Positions 36,113-46,657 of a DNA stretch of 64,000 bases are shown piece after piece. A program made the position numbers and the translations under genes. The notes beneath the pieces were generated by a model. That model ran no database searches. It saw only the letters and a list, made by a program, of their open reading frames with translations, and was not told where the DNA came from. The DNA is from Comamonadaceae bacterium (GTDB lineage Bacteria; Pseudomonadota; Gammaproteobacteria; Burkholderiales; Burkholderiaceae_C), in NCBI GenBank assembly GCA_004144865.1, contig SEAY01000008.1:1-64000 (forward strand). Direction: 5' to 3'. How positions within the stretch are numbered: the stretch's first letter is position 1; every line of letters starts with the position of its first letter.

Positions 36113-37299
36113 AACAGAAGATCGCCGTCCTCGGCTCCACCGGATCGATCGGGGCCAACACGCTGGACGTCGTCGCACGCCATCCGGAGCGCTTCGAGGT
36201 GTTCGCGCTGAGCGCCTCCTCGCGCGTGGACCTGATGCTGCAGCAGTGCCTGCAGTTCCGCCCGGCTTTCGCCGTCATGGCGCAGGAGGAAGCCGGCCGC
36301 GCGCTCGCCGCGAAACTGGAATCCAGCGGCCTGCCGACCCGCGTGCTCCGGGGCGCCGACGCGCTGGACACGATCGCCGCGCACGAATCCGTCGACGCCG
36401 TGATGGCGGCCATCGTCGGCGCCGCGGGCCTGTCGTCGTGCATGGCCGCCGCACGCGCCGGCAAGAAGCTGCTGCTGGCCAACAAGGAAGCGCTGGTGGT
36501 GGGCGGCGACCTGTTCATGCAGGCCGTGCACGAAGGCGGCGCGACGCTGCTGCCCATCGACAGCGAACATTCCGCGATCTTCCAGTCGCTGCCGGAAGAC
36601 CCGTCCACCTGGGACCCCCGGGTCGAGAAGATCATCCTCACGGCTTCCGGCGGCCCGTTCCGCACCCGCGAGCCCGCGACGCTGCGCGGCGTGACGCCGG
36701 AGGAGGCCTGCGCCCATCCGAACTGGGTGATGGGCCGCAAGATCTCGGTGGACTCCGCGACCATGATGAACAAGGCGCTGGAGGTGATCGAGGCCCGCTA
36801 CCTCTTCGGCCTGGCGCCGCAGCGGCTGCAGGTGGTGATCCACCCGCAGAGCGTGATCCACTCGATGGTGCAGTACCGCGACACTTCGGTGGTGGCGCAG
36901 CTCGGCACCCCCGACATGCGGGTGCCCATCGCCTACGGGCTGGCGTGGCCGGAGCGCGTCGCCTCCGGGGCCCAGGCGCTGGACTTCTCCGCGCTGGCCG
37001 ACATGAGCTTCGAGTCGCTGGACAGCCGCGGGCACCGCGAGCGCTTCCCCGGCCTGCAGCTCGCCTGGGACAGCCTCGCGGCCGCCCCCGGCACCCCGGC
37101 CGTGCTGAATGCCGCCAACGAGGTGGCCGTGGCCGCCTTCCTGGAACGCCGCGTGCGCTTCGACCAGATCCACGCCGTAAACCTTGCAACTTTGGAACGG
37201 ATGAGGCCCTCCAACCCTGCAACGCTGCAGGACCTGCTGGCCCTGGACGCCGAAGCCCGCCGAGCGGCGGAAGAGGCGATCCGGAAGCTGGCATCCTGA
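36109..37299 (+). CDS. dxr: 1-deoxy-D-xylulose 5-phosphate reductoisomerase
   Basis: Converts deoxyxylulose phosphate to methylerythritol phosphate with NADPH, the first committed step of the pathway that IspD and IspF continue. The 396-residue protein has the NADPH motif VLGSTGSIGANTL (about 7-19), LLANKEALVVGG, PIDSEHSAIFQSL and KKIL-like metal-site segments, and the C-terminal LNAANEVAVAAF helix. It overlaps cdsA by four bases and precedes rseP by 16 bases, as in many proteobacteria. It is also known as ispC. Confidence 0.97.
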   Translation: MKQKIAVLGSTGSIGANTLDVVARHPERFEVFALSASSRVDLMLQQCLQFRPAFAVMAQEEAGRALAAKLESSGLPTRVLRGADALDTIAAHESVDAVMAAIVGAAGLSSCMAAARAGKKLLLANKEALVVGGDLFMQAVHEGGATLLPIDSEHSAIFQSLPEDPSTWDPRVEKIILTASGGPFRTREPATLRGVTPEEACAHPNWVMGRKISVDSATMMNKALEVIEARYLFGLAPQRLQVVIHPQSVIHSMVQYRDTSVVAQLGTPDMRVPIAYGLAWPERVASGAQALDFSALADMSFESLDSRGHRERFPGLQLAWDSLAAAPGTPAVLNAANEVAVAAFLERRVRFDQIHAVNLATLERMRPSNPATLQDLLALDAEARRAAEEAIRKLAS

Positions 37300-37315
37300 G
37301 GCACGGAGTCCTGCC

Positions 37316-38689
37316 ATGCTGACCGTCGTCGCCTTCATCGTTGCCCTCGGCCTGCTCATCGCCATCCACGAGTACGGCCACTACCGCGTGGCCGTCGCCT
37401 GCGGCGTCAAGGTGCTGCGCTTCTCGGTCGGCTTCGGCAAGACCCTCTACAGCTGGAAGCCGCGCCGGCCGCGCCCCGGGCAGGACACCGAATTCATCAT
37501 CGGCGCCTTCCCGCTGGGCGGCTACGTGAAGATGCTCGACGAGCGCGAAGGCCCGGTGGACGCCAGCGAGCGGCATCGCGCCTTCAACACCCAGCCGCTG
37601 AAGGCCCGTGCCGCCATCGTGGCCGCGGGTCCCCTGGCCAACCTGTTGCTCGCGATCCTGCTGTATGCCGCCGTCAACTGGATCGGCATGCAGGAGCCGG
37701 TGGCCATCCTCGGCACGCCGGTGGCGGGATCGGTGGCCGCCGATGCGGGCCTCAAGGGCGGCGAGCGCGTGGCGAACGCGGCCTTCGGGGGCGAGGCGGC
37801 GCGGCCCGTGCGCTCCTTCGAAGACCTGCGCTGGATGCTCACCCGCGCGGCGCTGGACGGCAAGGACCTGCGGCTGGAGCTGGCCGAAGGGCAGGGCGGC
37901 GCCACCCGGGCGGTGCTGTTGCCCCTGTCCCGGATCGATACGCGCGACGCCGACGCCCAGCTGATGCGCAAGGTCGGCATCGTGGCGCCCTGGAGTGCGC
38001 CGGTGCTGGGCGAGGTCATGCCCGACGGCGCCGCGGCCCGGGCCGGGCTGCGCCAGGGGGACGTGGTGTTGAGCCTGGCGGGCCAGACCGTCGGCGACGC
38101 GCAGCAGCTGCGCGACCTGATCCGCGCGCAGGTGAAGGACGGCCGACCGGTCACCTCCACCTGGGACATCGAGCGCCAGGGGCAGCGCCTGCAGGTTGCG
38201 GTGACGCCTGACCTGGCGGGCGAGGGCGCCGCGCGCGCCGGCCGCATCGCCGCCTACGTGGGGGTGCCGCCCGCCATGACCACCGTGCGGCACGGCCCCG
38301 TCGAGGGCCTGTGGAACGGGATCGTGCGCACCTGGGAGGTTTCGGACCTCACCCTGCGCATGATCGGCCGCATGGTGATCGGCGAGGCGTCCATCAGGAA
38401 CTTGAGCGGCCCGCTGACGATCGCCGACTATGCCGGCAAGTCCGCGAGCATGGGCTTCACGCAGTACCTGCTGTTCCTCGCCCTCATCAGCGTGAGCCTC
38501 GGGGTGCTCAACCTGCTGCCGCTCCCGGTCTTGGACGGGGGGCACCTGATGTATTATCTTTGGGAGGCCGTCACGGGCCGGAGCATCTCCGACGCGTGGA
38601 TGGAGCGCCTGCAACGCGGTGGCGTGGCGGTGCTGCTGGTGATGATGTCGATCGCGCTGTTCAACGACTTCGCCCGGCTCCTTGGATAG
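37316..38689 (+). CDS. rseP: Site-2 protease RseP
   Basis: An inner-membrane zinc protease that cuts anti-sigma factors and signal-peptide remnants. The 457-residue protein has HEYGH (His18, Glu19, His22) in the first transmembrane segment, the third metal ligand in PVLDGGHLMYY near the C-terminus, and two PDZ-like regions between (about 110-200 and 225-300). Four transmembrane segments are visible. GGAG precedes the ATG. It stands directly before bamA, as in the E. coli order, linking envelope stress control to outer-membrane assembly. Confidence 0.96.
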   Translation: MLTVVAFIVALGLLIAIHEYGHYRVAVACGVKVLRFSVGFGKTLYSWKPRRPRPGQDTEFIIGAFPLGGYVKMLDEREGPVDASERHRAFNTQPLKARAAIVAAGPLANLLLAILLYAAVNWIGMQEPVAILGTPVAGSVAADAGLKGGERVANAAFGGEAARPVRSFEDLRWMLTRAALDGKDLRLELAEGQGGATRAVLLPLSRIDTRDADAQLMRKVGIVAPWSAPVLGEVMPDGAAARAGLRQGDVVLSLAGQTVGDAQQLRDLIRAQVKDGRPVTSTWDIERQGQRLQVAVTPDLAGEGAARAGRIAAYVGVPPAMTTVRHGPVEGLWNGIVRTWEVSDLTLRMIGRMVIGEASIRNLSGPLTIADYAGKSASMGFTQYLLFLALISVSLGVLNLLPLPVLDGGHLMYYLWEAVTGRSISDAWMERLQRGGVAVLLVMMSIALFNDFARLLG

Positions 38690-38746
38690 AACGACAACGT
38701 TGCTGCGGCCGCCGACCGCGGGTCCCGCCGGCGCCTTCCTGACTCA

Positions 38747-41041
38747 ATGAAAAGACAACTCAAGCGCTTGCGCGTGCGTACCGTTGCGGCCGTGGCCGCC
38801 CTGGCATTCGCCGGCCATACCTGGGCCGTCGATCCCTTCACGGTGCGCGATATCCGCATCGAGGGCCTGCAGCGGGTCGAGCCCGGCACGGTGTTCGGCT
38901 CGCTGCCTTTCCGCGTCGGCGAGCAGTACAACGACGAGAAGGGCTCGGCCGCGATCCGGGCCCTCTTCGCGCTGGGCCTGTTCAAGGACGTGCGGCTGGA
39001 GGTCAACGGCGACGTGCTCATCGTGGTGGTGGAAGAGCGCCCCACGGTGGCGGACGTCTCCTTCGTCGGCACCCGCGAGTTCAACGAGGACACGCTGAAG
39101 AAGGCGCTGCGCGAGATCGGCCTGACCGAGGGACGCCCCTACGACCAGGCGCTGGCCGACCGCGCCGAGCAGGAGCTGCGCCGCCAGTACATCAACCGCA
39201 GCCTGTACGGCGCGGAGGTGGTGACCACGGTCACGCCCATCGAGCGCAACCGCGTCAACCTCACCTTCACGGTGACCGAGGGCGAGCCCACCCGCATCCG
39301 CGACATGCGCATCATCGGCGCGCGCACCTTCAGCGAAGAGACGCTGAAGGACCAGATGGAGCTCGATACCGGCGGCTGGCTGTCCTGGTACACCAAGTCC
39401 GACCGCTATTCGCGCACCAAGCTCAACGCCGACCTCGAGGCGCTGCGTTCCTACTACCTGCAGCGCGGCTTCCTGGAATTCCGCATCGATTCCACCCAGG
39501 TGGCGATCTCGCCGGACAAGCAGGACATCAGCATCACCGTCAACATCACGGAAGGCGAACGCTACGTGGTGACGGGCGTGCGGCTGGAAGGCGACTACCT
39601 CGGCAAGGAAGAGGAGTTCAAGTCGCTGGTGAAGATCCGCCCGGGCGAGCCGTACAACGCAGACCAGGTGACGGAGACCACCAAGGCCTTCACCGAGTAC
39701 TTCGGCAACTTCGGCTACGCCTTCGCGCAGGTGGAAGCCCGCCCGGAGATCGACCGCGCCAACAACCGCGTGTCCTTCGTGCTGGCGGCCGAGCCCTCGC
39801 GCCGCGCCTACGTGCGCCGCCTCAACATCGCGGGCAACAACCGCACCCGCGACGAAGTGATCCGCCGCGAGTTCCGCCAGCTCGAGTCGAGCTGGTACGA
39901 CGCCGAGAAGATCAAGCTCTCGCGCGACCGCGTCGACCGCCTCGGCTTCTTCACGGACGTGAACGTCGAGACCAGCGACGTCCCCGGCGCGCCCGACCAG
40001 GTCGACCTGACGGTCACCGTGGCCGAGAAGCCCACCGGCGCGCTGCAGCTGGGCGCCGGCTTCTCCAGCGCCGAGCGGCTGGCCCTGTCGTTCTCCCTCA
40101 AGCAGGAAAACGCCTTCGGCACCGGCAACTACCTGGGCCTCGAGGTCAACACCAGCAAGTTCAACCGCACGATCGCCTTCAACAGCGTCAACCCGTATTT
40201 CACGGCCGACGGCATCTCGCGCGCCTTCGACATCTACCACCGCACCTCCCGTCCGTACGACGACCAGGGCGGCAACTACGCGATCATCACCTCGGGCGTG
40301 GGCCTGCGCTTCGGCGTGCCGTTCAGCGAGGTGGACACCGTGTTCTTCGGCGGCGCGCTGGAGCGCACCGAGATCGAGCCCGGCACCAACATCCCGGCCA
40401 GCTACCTGGTCTACGCCGAGCGCTTCGGCTACACGAGCACCTCGCTGCCGCTCACGGTGGGCTGGCAGCGCGACGACCGCGACAGCGCGCTCACGCCCAC
40501 CCGCGGCCGCTTCCAGCGCTTCTCCGGCGAGTGGGGCGTGGCCGGCGACGCCCGCTACCTGCGCGGCAACTACCAGTACCAGCAGTACATCCCGATCACG
40601 AAGCTGTACACCTTCGCCTTCAACGGCGAACTGGGCTGGGGCAAGGGGCTGGAGGGGCGGCCGTACCCGGTGTTCAAGAACTTCTACTCGGGCGGCCTGG
40701 GTTCGGTGCGCGGCTTCGAGCAGGGCACCCTGGGCCCGCGCGACATCACCGGCGCCTCCATCGGCGGCGCCCGCAAGATCACCCTGAACGCGGAGGTGAT
40801 CACGCCGTTCCCCGGCGCCGGCAACGACCGCACGCTGCGCCTCTACGGCTTCGTCGACGTCGGCAACGTGTTCGGCGAGGACCAGAAGTTCACCCTCAGC
40901 GACCTGCGCGCCTCGGCCGGCCTCGGGGTGTCCTGGCTGTCGCCCATCGGCCCGCTGCGAATCGCGATCGCCCAGCCCATCCGCAAGGAGCCTGGCGATA
41001 GAATCCAGCGACTGCAATTCCAGATCGGAACCTCCTTCTGA
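38747..41041 (+). CDS. bamA: Outer membrane assembly factor BamA
   Basis: Central outer-membrane protein of the BAM complex, which folds beta-barrel proteins. The 764-residue protein has a signal peptide (about 1-27, ending HTWA), five POTRA domains (about 30-425) and a 16-strand barrel. The loop-6 motif VRGF (in GSVRGFEQG) and the C-terminal aromatic signature (LQFQIGTSF) are visible. The stop overlaps the skp start by one base (TGATG). A -10-like TAGAAT lies in the last codons and may provide extra transcription for skp-lpx. Confidence 0.97.
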   Translation: MKRQLKRLRVRTVAAVAALAFAGHTWAVDPFTVRDIRIEGLQRVEPGTVFGSLPFRVGEQYNDEKGSAAIRALFALGLFKDVRLEVNGDVLIVVVEERPTVADVSFVGTREFNEDTLKKALREIGLTEGRPYDQALADRAEQELRRQYINRSLYGAEVVTTVTPIERNRVNLTFTVTEGEPTRIRDMRIIGARTFSEETLKDQMELDTGGWLSWYTKSDRYSRTKLNADLEALRSYYLQRGFLEFRIDSTQVAISPDKQDISITVNITEGERYVVTGVRLEGDYLGKEEEFKSLVKIRPGEPYNADQVTETTKAFTEYFGNFGYAFAQVEARPEIDRANNRVSFVLAAEPSRRAYVRRLNIAGNNRTRDEVIRREFRQLESSWYDAEKIKLSRDRVDRLGFFTDVNVETSDVPGAPDQVDLTVTVAEKPTGALQLGAGFSSAERLALSFSLKQENAFGTGNYLGLEVNTSKFNRTIAFNSVNPYFTADGISRAFDIYHRTSRPYDDQGGNYAIITSGVGLRFGVPFSEVDTVFFGGALERTEIEPGTNIPASYLVYAERFGYTSTSLPLTVGWQRDDRDSALTPTRGRFQRFSGEWGVAGDARYLRGNYQYQQYIPITKLYTFAFNGELGWGKGLEGRPYPVFKNFYSGGLGSVRGFEQGTLGPRDITGASIGGARKITLNAEVITPFPGAGNDRTLRLYGFVDVGNVFGEDQKFTLSDLRASAGLGVSWLSPIGPLRIAIAQPIRKEPGDRIQRLQFQIGTSF
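40999..41004 (+). promoter_or_regulatory. Possible internal -10 before skp-lpxD
   Basis: TAGAAT lies in the last codons of bamA, 37 bases before the skp ATG. Internal promoters before skp are plausible; no -35 box is clear. Confidence 0.3.
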
Positions 41042-41550
41042 TGACGTACCTGACCCGACATGTCCTGGTGTTCCTGCTGGGTGCGCTGGCCAGCGTCGCG
41101 CAGGTGCAGGCCCAGGAGTTCCGCGTGGGCTTCGTCAACACCGACCGGATCTTCCGCGAGGCCAACTCCGCCAAGCAGGCCCAGGGCAAGCTGGAGCAGG
41201 AGTTCTCGCGCCGCGAGAAGGAGCTCAACGACCTGGGCGCGGCGCTGAAGACGGCCTCCGAGCGCTTCGAGCGCGAGGCGCCCACGCTCACCGAGCAGCA
41301 GCGCGGCCAGCGCCAGAAGGCATTGATCGACCAGGACCGCGAGTTCCAGCGCAAGCGCCGCGAGTTCCAGGAAGACCTCAACGCCCGCAAGAACGAGGAA
41401 CTGCAGCAGGTCCTCGACCGCGCCAACCGCGTGGTGCGCCAGGTCGCCGAGCAGGAGAAGTACGACCTGATCCTGCAGGAAGCGGTCTACATCAACCCCA
41501 AGCACGACATCACCGACAAGGTGATCCGAGCGCTGAACGCGGTCCGCTGA
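41041..41550 (+). CDS. skp: Periplasmic chaperone Skp (OmpH)
   Basis: A periplasmic chaperone that carries unfolded outer-membrane proteins to BAM. The 169-residue protein has a signal peptide (about 1-25, ending VQAQ), then [11 protein letters not shown] and a long charged helical pair rich in Gln, Glu and Arg (about 45-125), the arms of the Skp jellyfish. Gene order bamA-skp-lpxD-fabZ-lpxA-lpxB is conserved. Confidence 0.94.
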   Translation: MTYLTRHVLVFLLGALASVAQVQAQEFRVGFVNTDRIFREANSAKQAQGKLEQEFSRREKELNDLGAALKTASERFEREAPTLTEQQRGQRQKALIDQDREFQRKRREFQEDLNARKNEELQQVLDRANRVVRQVAEQEKYDLILQEAVYINPKHDITDKVIRALNAVR

Positions 41551-41563
41551 CGCGCGCACGGGC

Positions 41564-42532
41564 GTGGCGCTGCAACTCGCCGGGATCGTCGCCGCCCTCG
41601 GGGGCGAACTGCACGGTGACCCCGCATTGCGCATCGAGGGCATCGCCCCGCTGGAATCCGCCGGCCCCGCGCAGCTGAGCTTCCTGAGCAATCCCCGGTA
41701 CCGGTCCCAGCTGGACGCTACGCGCGCCGGCTGCGTGATCGTCGGGCCCGCCATGAAGGAGGCCGCGCTGGCGCGCGGCGCCTGCATCGTCGCCGACGAC
41801 CCCTACGCCTACTTCGCCCGCGTGACCCAGCTGTGGAAACGAGCCCAGGCGCGCGAGGCCAGCCCGGCGATCCACCCGAGCGCCGTGATCGCCGACGACG
41901 TGGTGCTGGGCGAGGGCGTGCGCATAGGCGCGCACTGCGTCGTCGAACGGGGCGCGCGCATAGGCGCCGGCACGGTGCTCAAGTCCCGCGTGACCATCGC
42001 CGAGGACTGCGTGCTGGGCGCGCGCTGCATCGTCCACCCCGGCGTCGTGATCGGCGCCGACGGCTTCGGCTTCGCGCCCACGGCCGCCGGCTTCGAGAAG
42101 ATCGAGCAGCTGGGCGCGGTGCGCATCGGCGACGACGTCGAGGTCGGCGCCAACACCTGCATAGACCGCGGCGCGCTGGCCGATACCGTCATCGAGGACG
42201 GCGTCAAGCTCGACAACCTGGTCCAGGTGGGCCACAACTGCCGCATCGGGCGGCACACGGTGGTCTCCGGCTGCACCGGCATCGCCGGCAGCGCCACCAT
42301 AGGCGCGCACTGCATGATCGGCGGCGCAGCGATGATCCTGGGCCACCTGACCATCGCCGACAAGGTGCACATCTCCGCCGGCTCCTTCGTGGCGCGCTCC
42401 ATTTCAAAGCCCGGCCTGTACACCGGCATCTTCCCCATCGACGACAATGCCGCCTGGGAAAAGAACGCCGCCACGCTGAAGCAGCTGCACACGCTGCGCG
42501 AGCGCATCAAGGCGCTCGAAAAGAAACTCTGA
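41564..42532 (+). CDS. lpxD: UDP-3-O-(3-hydroxyacyl)glucosamine N-acyltransferase LpxD
   Basis: Adds the second acyl chain in lipid A synthesis. The 322-residue protein has the N-terminal uridine-binding domain ([14 protein letters not shown]), then a left-handed beta-helix of hexapeptide repeats (about 105-290) and a C-terminal helix. The catalytic His lies in [10 protein letters not shown]. It starts with GTG at 41564. Position in the skp-lpxD-fabZ-lpxA-lpxB order supports the assignment. Confidence 0.96.
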   Translation: MALQLAGIVAALGGELHGDPALRIEGIAPLESAGPAQLSFLSNPRYRSQLDATRAGCVIVGPAMKEAALARGACIVADDPYAYFARVTQLWKRAQAREASPAIHPSAVIADDVVLGEGVRIGAHCVVERGARIGAGTVLKSRVTIAEDCVLGARCIVHPGVVIGADGFGFAPTAAGFEKIEQLGAVRIGDDVEVGANTCIDRGALADTVIEDGVKLDNLVQVGHNCRIGRHTVVSGCTGIAGSATIGAHCMIGGAAMILGHLTIADKVHISAGSFVARSISKPGLYTGIFPIDDNAAWEKNAATLKQLHTLRERIKALEKKL

Positions 42533-42540
42533 ATCCGCTC

Positions 42541-42978
42541 ATGGACATCCACCAGATCCTCAAGAAGCTGCCGCACCGCTACCCGTTCCTGCTGGTGGAC
42601 CGGGTGCTGGCAGTCGACGCCGGCAAGACGATCAAGGCGCTGAAGAACGTCACCATCAACGAGCCCTTCTTCGTGGGCCACTTCCCGCACCGCCCGGTGA
42701 TGCCGGGCGTGCTGATCGTCGAGGCGATGGCGCAGGCGGCGGGCCTGCTGGCTTTCTCCGGCGAGACCGCCGGCAGCGACACCAACTCGGTCATCTACTT
42801 CGCCGGCATCGACGGCGCCCGCTTCAAGCGCCCGGTGGAGCCGGGCGACCAGCTGGTGATGGACGTGGAGATCCTGCGCCACAAGGCGGGCATCTACAAG
42901 TTCAAGGGCACGGCCCGCGTCGGCGACGAGATCGCCTGCGAGGCCGAGCTGATGTGCACCATGCGCACCATCGCGTAA
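42541..42978 (+). CDS. fabZ: 3-hydroxyacyl-ACP dehydratase FabZ
   Basis: Dehydrates 3-hydroxyacyl-ACP in fatty acid synthesis, competing with LpxA and LpxD for the same hydroxyacyl-ACP. The 145-residue protein has the hot-dog fold motif [20 protein letters not shown] with catalytic His50 and Glu61. The N-terminus [20 protein letters not shown] is typical. It lies eight bases after lpxD and 14 before the lpxA start, and FabZ and lipid A enzymes are probably made in fixed ratio. Confidence 0.98.
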   Translation: MDIHQILKKLPHRYPFLLVDRVLAVDAGKTIKALKNVTINEPFFVGHFPHRPVMPGVLIVEAMAQAAGLLAFSGETAGSDTNSVIYFAGIDGARFKRPVEPGDQLVMDVEILRHKAGIYKFKGTARVGDEIACEAELMCTMRTIA

Positions 42979-42992
42979 GGGCGGCCCGCGCA

Positions 42993-43781
42993 GTGGCGAG
43001 CATCCATCCCACCGCCATCGTCGACCCCAAGGCGGAACTGGACGCGAGCGTCGAGATCGGGCCGTACACGCTGGTCGGCCCGCACGTGAAGATCGCCGCC
43101 GGCACCACCGTGGCCGGCCACGTGGTGATCGAGGGGCATACCACGATAGGCCGCGACAACCGCATCTTCCAGTTCGCCTCGGTAGGCGCCGCCAACCAGG
43201 ACAAGAAGTACAAGGGCGAGCCGACCGAGCTGGTGATCGGCGACCGCAACACGATCCGCGAGTTCGTCACGCTCAACGTCGGCACCGTGCAGGACAAGGC
43301 CCGCACGCGCATCGGCAGCGACAACTGGATCATGGCCTACGTGCACGTGGCGCACGACTGCGTCGTGGGCGACAACACCACGCTGGCCAACAACGCCACG
43401 CTGGCGGGGCACGTGGAGATCGGCGACTGGGTCACGGTGGGCGGCCTCACTGGCATCCACCAGTTCGTGAAGGTCGGCGCCCACGCCATGATCGGCTTCG
43501 CCAGCGCGGTCTCGCAGGACGTGCCGCCCTTCATGCTGGTGGACGGCAACCCGCTCGCCGTGCGGGGCGTCAACGTCGTCGGCCTGCGCCGGCGGGACTT
43601 CAGCAACGAGCGCATCAACGCGGTCAGGCAGATGCACAAGCTCCTGTACCGCGAGGGGCGCACGCTGGAGGCGGCGCGCGAGGCGATCGCGGCACTCGGG
43701 CCGTCCGCGCCCGAGGCGGCCGGCGACATCGCCATGATGGGCGCCTTCCTTGCCGCAGCCAGCCGCGGCATCGCGCGCTAG
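42993..43781 (+). CDS. lpxA: UDP-N-acetylglucosamine acyltransferase LpxA
   Basis: First enzyme of lipid A synthesis; transfers a 3-hydroxyacyl group to the 3-OH of UDP-GlcNAc. From GTG at 42993 the protein has 262 residues, the same length as the E. coli enzyme. Hexapeptide repeats form the beta-helix; the catalytic His lies in [34 protein letters not shown] and the helical C-terminus are also typical. The frame is open upstream inside fabZ, but the residues there do not match the family. Confidence 0.97.
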   Translation: MASIHPTAIVDPKAELDASVEIGPYTLVGPHVKIAAGTTVAGHVVIEGHTTIGRDNRIFQFASVGAANQDKKYKGEPTELVIGDRNTIREFVTLNVGTVQDKARTRIGSDNWIMAYVHVAHDCVVGDNTTLANNATLAGHVEIGDWVTVGGLTGIHQFVKVGAHAMIGFASAVSQDVPPFMLVDGNPLAVRGVNVVGLRRRDFSNERINAVRQMHKLLYREGRTLEAAREAIAALGPSAPEAAGDIAMMGAFLAAASRGIAR

Positions 43782-43783
43782 CG

Positions 43784-44926
43784 ATGCCGGGCACGCCGCG
43801 CTTCGCCCTGGTGGCAGGCGAGGCATCGGGGGACCTGCTGGCTTCCCTGGTGCTGCAGGCCATGCGCGCGCGCTGGCCGGAGCTGGCCGCGCACGGCATC
43901 GGCGGGCCGCAGATGCAGGCCCGCGGCTTCGAGGCCTGGTGGCCGGCCGACAAGCTCTCGGTCAGCGGCTACATCGAGGTGCTGCGCCACCTGCGCGAGA
44001 TCCTGGGCATCCGCGATGCGCTGCGCGAGCGGCTGCTGGCCGAACGCCCCGACGTGTTCATCGGCGTCGATGCGCCGGACTTCAACCTGGGCCTGGAGAC
44101 GCAGCTGCGCGCGGCGGGCATCAAGACCGTCCACTTCGTCTGCCCGTCCATCTGGGCGTGGCGCATGAAGCGCGTGGAAAAGCTCAAGCGGGCCTGCGAC
44201 CACGTGCTGTGCATCTTCCCTTTCGAGCCGGAGCTGCTGGCACGGCACGGAATTGACGCGACGTACGTCGGCCACCCCCTCGCGAACGTGATTCCCATGG
44301 AGCCGGACCAGGCCGGCGCGCGCCAGGCGCTGGGCCTGCCCGCGCAGGGCGAGGTGATCGCGGTGCTGCCCGGCAGCCGCGCCTCCGAGGTCGAGAACCT
44401 CGCCCCGTGTTTCCTGCAGGCCGCCGCGCTGCTGCAGCGCCAGCGCCCCGACGCCTGGTTCGTGCTGCCCGCCGTGCCGCGGCTGCAGGCGCGCATCGAG
44501 GAGATCGCCCGCGGCGTGCCGGGCCTGCGCAACCTGAAGATCGTCGCCGGCCAGTCCCACGCGGTCCTGGCCGCGTGCGACGTCGCCCTGGTGGCGAGCG
44601 GCACCGCCACGCTGGAAACGGCGCTCTTCAAGCGGCCGATGGTGATCTCCTACCGCACCCACTGGCTCACGTACGCGCTGATGAAGCCGCGGCACCTGCA
44701 GCCCTGGATCGGCCTGCCCAACATCCTGTGCAGTGATTTCGTCGTGCCCGAGTTGCTGCAGTCCAACGCTAAACCCGAGTCGCTCTGCGGGGCGCTGGCC
44801 GCGTGGCTGGACAGCCCTGACAGAATGCGTGGCGTGCAGGAGAAATTCCGGGCCCTCCATGGCCAGCTCCGGCGCGATACCGCCACCCTCGCCACCGATG
44901 CCATCGAAAAAGTCCTCCAGCGCTGA
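43784..44926 (+). CDS. lpxB: Lipid-A-disaccharide synthase LpxB
   Basis: Joins lipid X and UDP-2,3-diacylglucosamine to form the lipid A disaccharide at the inner membrane. The 380-residue protein starts [17 protein letters not shown] and has the family motifs [27 protein letters not shown] and [13 protein letters not shown]. The final 29 bases overlap the rnhB start. lpxH and lpxK are not in this cluster; an LpxH-like phosphoesterase starts at 63.6 kb. Confidence 0.97.
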   Translation: MPGTPRFALVAGEASGDLLASLVLQAMRARWPELAAHGIGGPQMQARGFEAWWPADKLSVSGYIEVLRHLREILGIRDALRERLLAERPDVFIGVDAPDFNLGLETQLRAAGIKTVHFVCPSIWAWRMKRVEKLKRACDHVLCIFPFEPELLARHGIDATYVGHPLANVIPMEPDQAGARQALGLPAQGEVIAVLPGSRASEVENLAPCFLQAAALLQRQRPDAWFVLPAVPRLQARIEEIARGVPGLRNLKIVAGQSHAVLAACDVALVASGTATLETALFKRPMVISYRTHWLTYALMKPRHLQPWIGLPNILCSDFVVPELLQSNAKPESLCGALAAWLDSPDRMRGVQEKFRALHGQLRRDTATLATDAIEKVLQR

Positions 44927-45578
44927 AGTCCCGGTGCGGCCGATCCGCGTGCTGCAGAAGCGCCTGGACTGGGACCCGGTCGGGCTGCTGGCCGGCGTGG
45001 ACGAGGCCGGGCGTGGCCCGCTCGCCGGCCCCGTCGTGGCCGCCGCCGTGATCCTGGACGACACGCGCCGCATCAACGGCCTGGCCGACTCCAAGGTGCT
45101 GACGCCGCTGCAGCGCGACAAGCTCTACGACCGCATCCGCGAGAAGGCACTGTGCTGCGCGGTCGGCTCCGCCACGGTGGAAGAGATCGACACCCTGAAC
45201 ATCTTCCACGCCACCATGCTGGCCATGAAGCGTGCGGTGGAGGGCCTGCGGCTGAAGCCGGCGAAGGTGCTCGTGGACGGCAACCGGCTGCCGCGGCTGG
45301 ACGTGCTGTCCGAGGCCATCGTGGGCGGCGACGCCAAGGTGAAGTCGATCTCCGCGGCTTCCATCATCGCCAAGGTCACGCGCGACCGCCTGCTGGCCGA
45401 ACTGCACGAGCAGTTCCCGCAATACGGCTTCGCGGCGCACAAGGGCTACAGCACGCCCGAGCACCTGGAGGCGCTGCGCGTCCACGGTCCCTGCGTGCAT
45501 CACCGCAAGCACTTCGCGCCCGTGGCCGCGCAGTTCGCCATCGCCGAGGGCGTGGCGGTGTCCGTGCACATGCAGTGA
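44898..45578 (+). CDS. rnhB: Ribonuclease HII
   Basis: Removes ribonucleotides and RNA primers from DNA-RNA hybrids. The 226-residue protein has [16 protein letters not shown] (Asp35, Glu36), [10 protein letters not shown] and the late CVHHRKHF typical of bacterial RNase HII. The ATG at 44898 lies inside lpxB, giving a 29-base overlap, and there is an N-terminal extension of about 30 residues before the catalytic domain. Its stop overlaps the next start (GTGA). The lpxB-rnhB order is conserved. Confidence 0.95.
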   Translation: MPSKKSSSAEVPVRPIRVLQKRLDWDPVGLLAGVDEAGRGPLAGPVVAAAVILDDTRRINGLADSKVLTPLQRDKLYDRIREKALCCAVGSATVEEIDTLNIFHATMLAMKRAVEGLRLKPAKVLVDGNRLPRLDVLSEAIVGGDAKVKSISAASIIAKVTRDRLLAELHEQFPQYGFAAHKGYSTPEHLEALRVHGPCVHHRKHFAPVAAQFAIAEGVAVSVHMQ

Positions 45579-46381
45579 CCTCCGGCCCCCAGTCCATCCA
45601 TTCCCGCGACAACGCGCTGCTGAAGGAACTGCGGCGGCTGGCGCAGGACAGCACCGCCTACCGCAAGCAGGGCCGCGTGTGGCTGGAGGGCGACCACCTT
45701 TGCCGCGCCGCCCTGCAGCGCGGACAGCATCCGGCGCTGGCCGTGTTCCAGGCGTCCTGGTACGACCAGGTGGGCCACCAGTGGGACGACGCCGGCGGCA
45801 AGGTCGTGGTGATCGAGGACGGCCTCTTCGCCACCCTGAGCGCGCTGGAGTCGCCCGGCCGCATGGGCTTCGTGCTGCCGCTGCCGCAGGCGTCCACGCT
45901 CGACGCGCAGGCGCCCACGGTGGTGCTGGACGGCCTGCAGGACGCCGGCAACGTCGGGACGATCCTGCGCAGCGCCGCCGCCTTCGGCTTTCGCCAGGTG
46001 CTGGCGATGAAGGGCACCGCGGCGCTTTGGAGTCCCAAGGTGCTGCGGGCCGGGATGGGCGCGCATTTCGGGCTGAAGCTCATCGAAGGGCTGGAGCCTG
46101 CCGCCCTGGACGCGCTGCGGATTCCGCTGCTGGCCACCAGCTCGCACCAGGGCGACTACCTGCACCAGGCGACGCTGCCTTGGCCCTGCGGCTGGGTGCT
46201 GGGACACGAAGGGCAGGGCGTCAGCACGGCGCTGGCCGCGCGCGCCGCGCAGTTCCTGCGCATCGTCCAGCCCGGGGGCGAGGAGTCGCTCAACGTGGGC
46301 GCGGCGGCGGCGATCTGCCTGCACGCGAGCGCGGCGGGGCAAGCGGGGAACATGGACGCCGGGTTCGCCGCTTCTTCGTAG
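45575..46381 (+). CDS. SpoU/TrmH-family RNA methyltransferase
   Basis: A 268-residue knotted (SPOUT) 2'-O-ribose methyltransferase. The N-terminal substrate-binding domain (about 1-95) is followed by the SpoU motifs [28 protein letters not shown] and [14 protein letters not shown]. The target RNA (rRNA or tRNA) cannot be told; the rRNA-type RlmB relatives are most likely. It starts with GTG overlapping the rnhB stop. The TAG stop falls in the left arm of a dispersed palindrome, so the last residues (AASS) may be new. Confidence 0.9.
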   Translation: MTSGPQSIHSRDNALLKELRRLAQDSTAYRKQGRVWLEGDHLCRAALQRGQHPALAVFQASWYDQVGHQWDDAGGKVVVIEDGLFATLSALESPGRMGFVLPLPQASTLDAQAPTVVLDGLQDAGNVGTILRSAAAFGFRQVLAMKGTAALWSPKVLRAGMGAHFGLKLIEGLEPAALDALRIPLLATSSHQGDYLHQATLPWPCGWVLGHEGQGVSTALAARAAQFLRIVQPGGEESLNVGAAAAICLHASAAGQAGNMDAGFAASS

Positions 46382-46453
46382 GCTGGGTTCGCCGCAGGCG
46401 ACCCCAGCGATCCGGCGCGCAATGCTGGGCCGCCTGCGGCGAACCCGGCCTAC
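46378..46453. repeat. Long palindrome before carA
   Basis: Arms GTAGGCTGGGTTCGCCGCAG.. (46378-46400) and ..CTGCGGCGAACCCGGCCTAC (46431-46453) pair almost perfectly, with the loop also holding CCCAGC/GCTGGG. The left arm supplies the stop codon of the preceding gene. The outer GTAGG/CCTAC ends are shared with the other families. Confidence 0.8.
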
Positions 46454-46522
46454 GGATCCGCGTCGCCCCCGCCCGGCGAGGCTCGCGCGTTCCCCAGAGG
46501 AGAAAGGGTGATACCGCCGCGA

Positions 46523-46528
46523 TATAAT
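46523..46528 (+). promoter_or_regulatory. -10 element of carAB
   Basis: A perfect TATAAT in GC-rich surroundings, about 130 bases before the carA start. No good -35 is visible. The leader (46535-46657) has no long reading frame; control by pyrimidines or arginine is common for carAB elsewhere but no site is recognised here. Confidence 0.5.
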
Positions 46529-46657
46529 GAGCGGCTTACCCGCACACCCCGGTACGCCTAGCGCATCCAGCCACTCCCCCGACAAAAGCAACATCGAGAG
46601 CCCAGGCTTTCGGTCGCGATTCTGGGCGTACCCGTGCACTCAAAACCGGAGAACCCA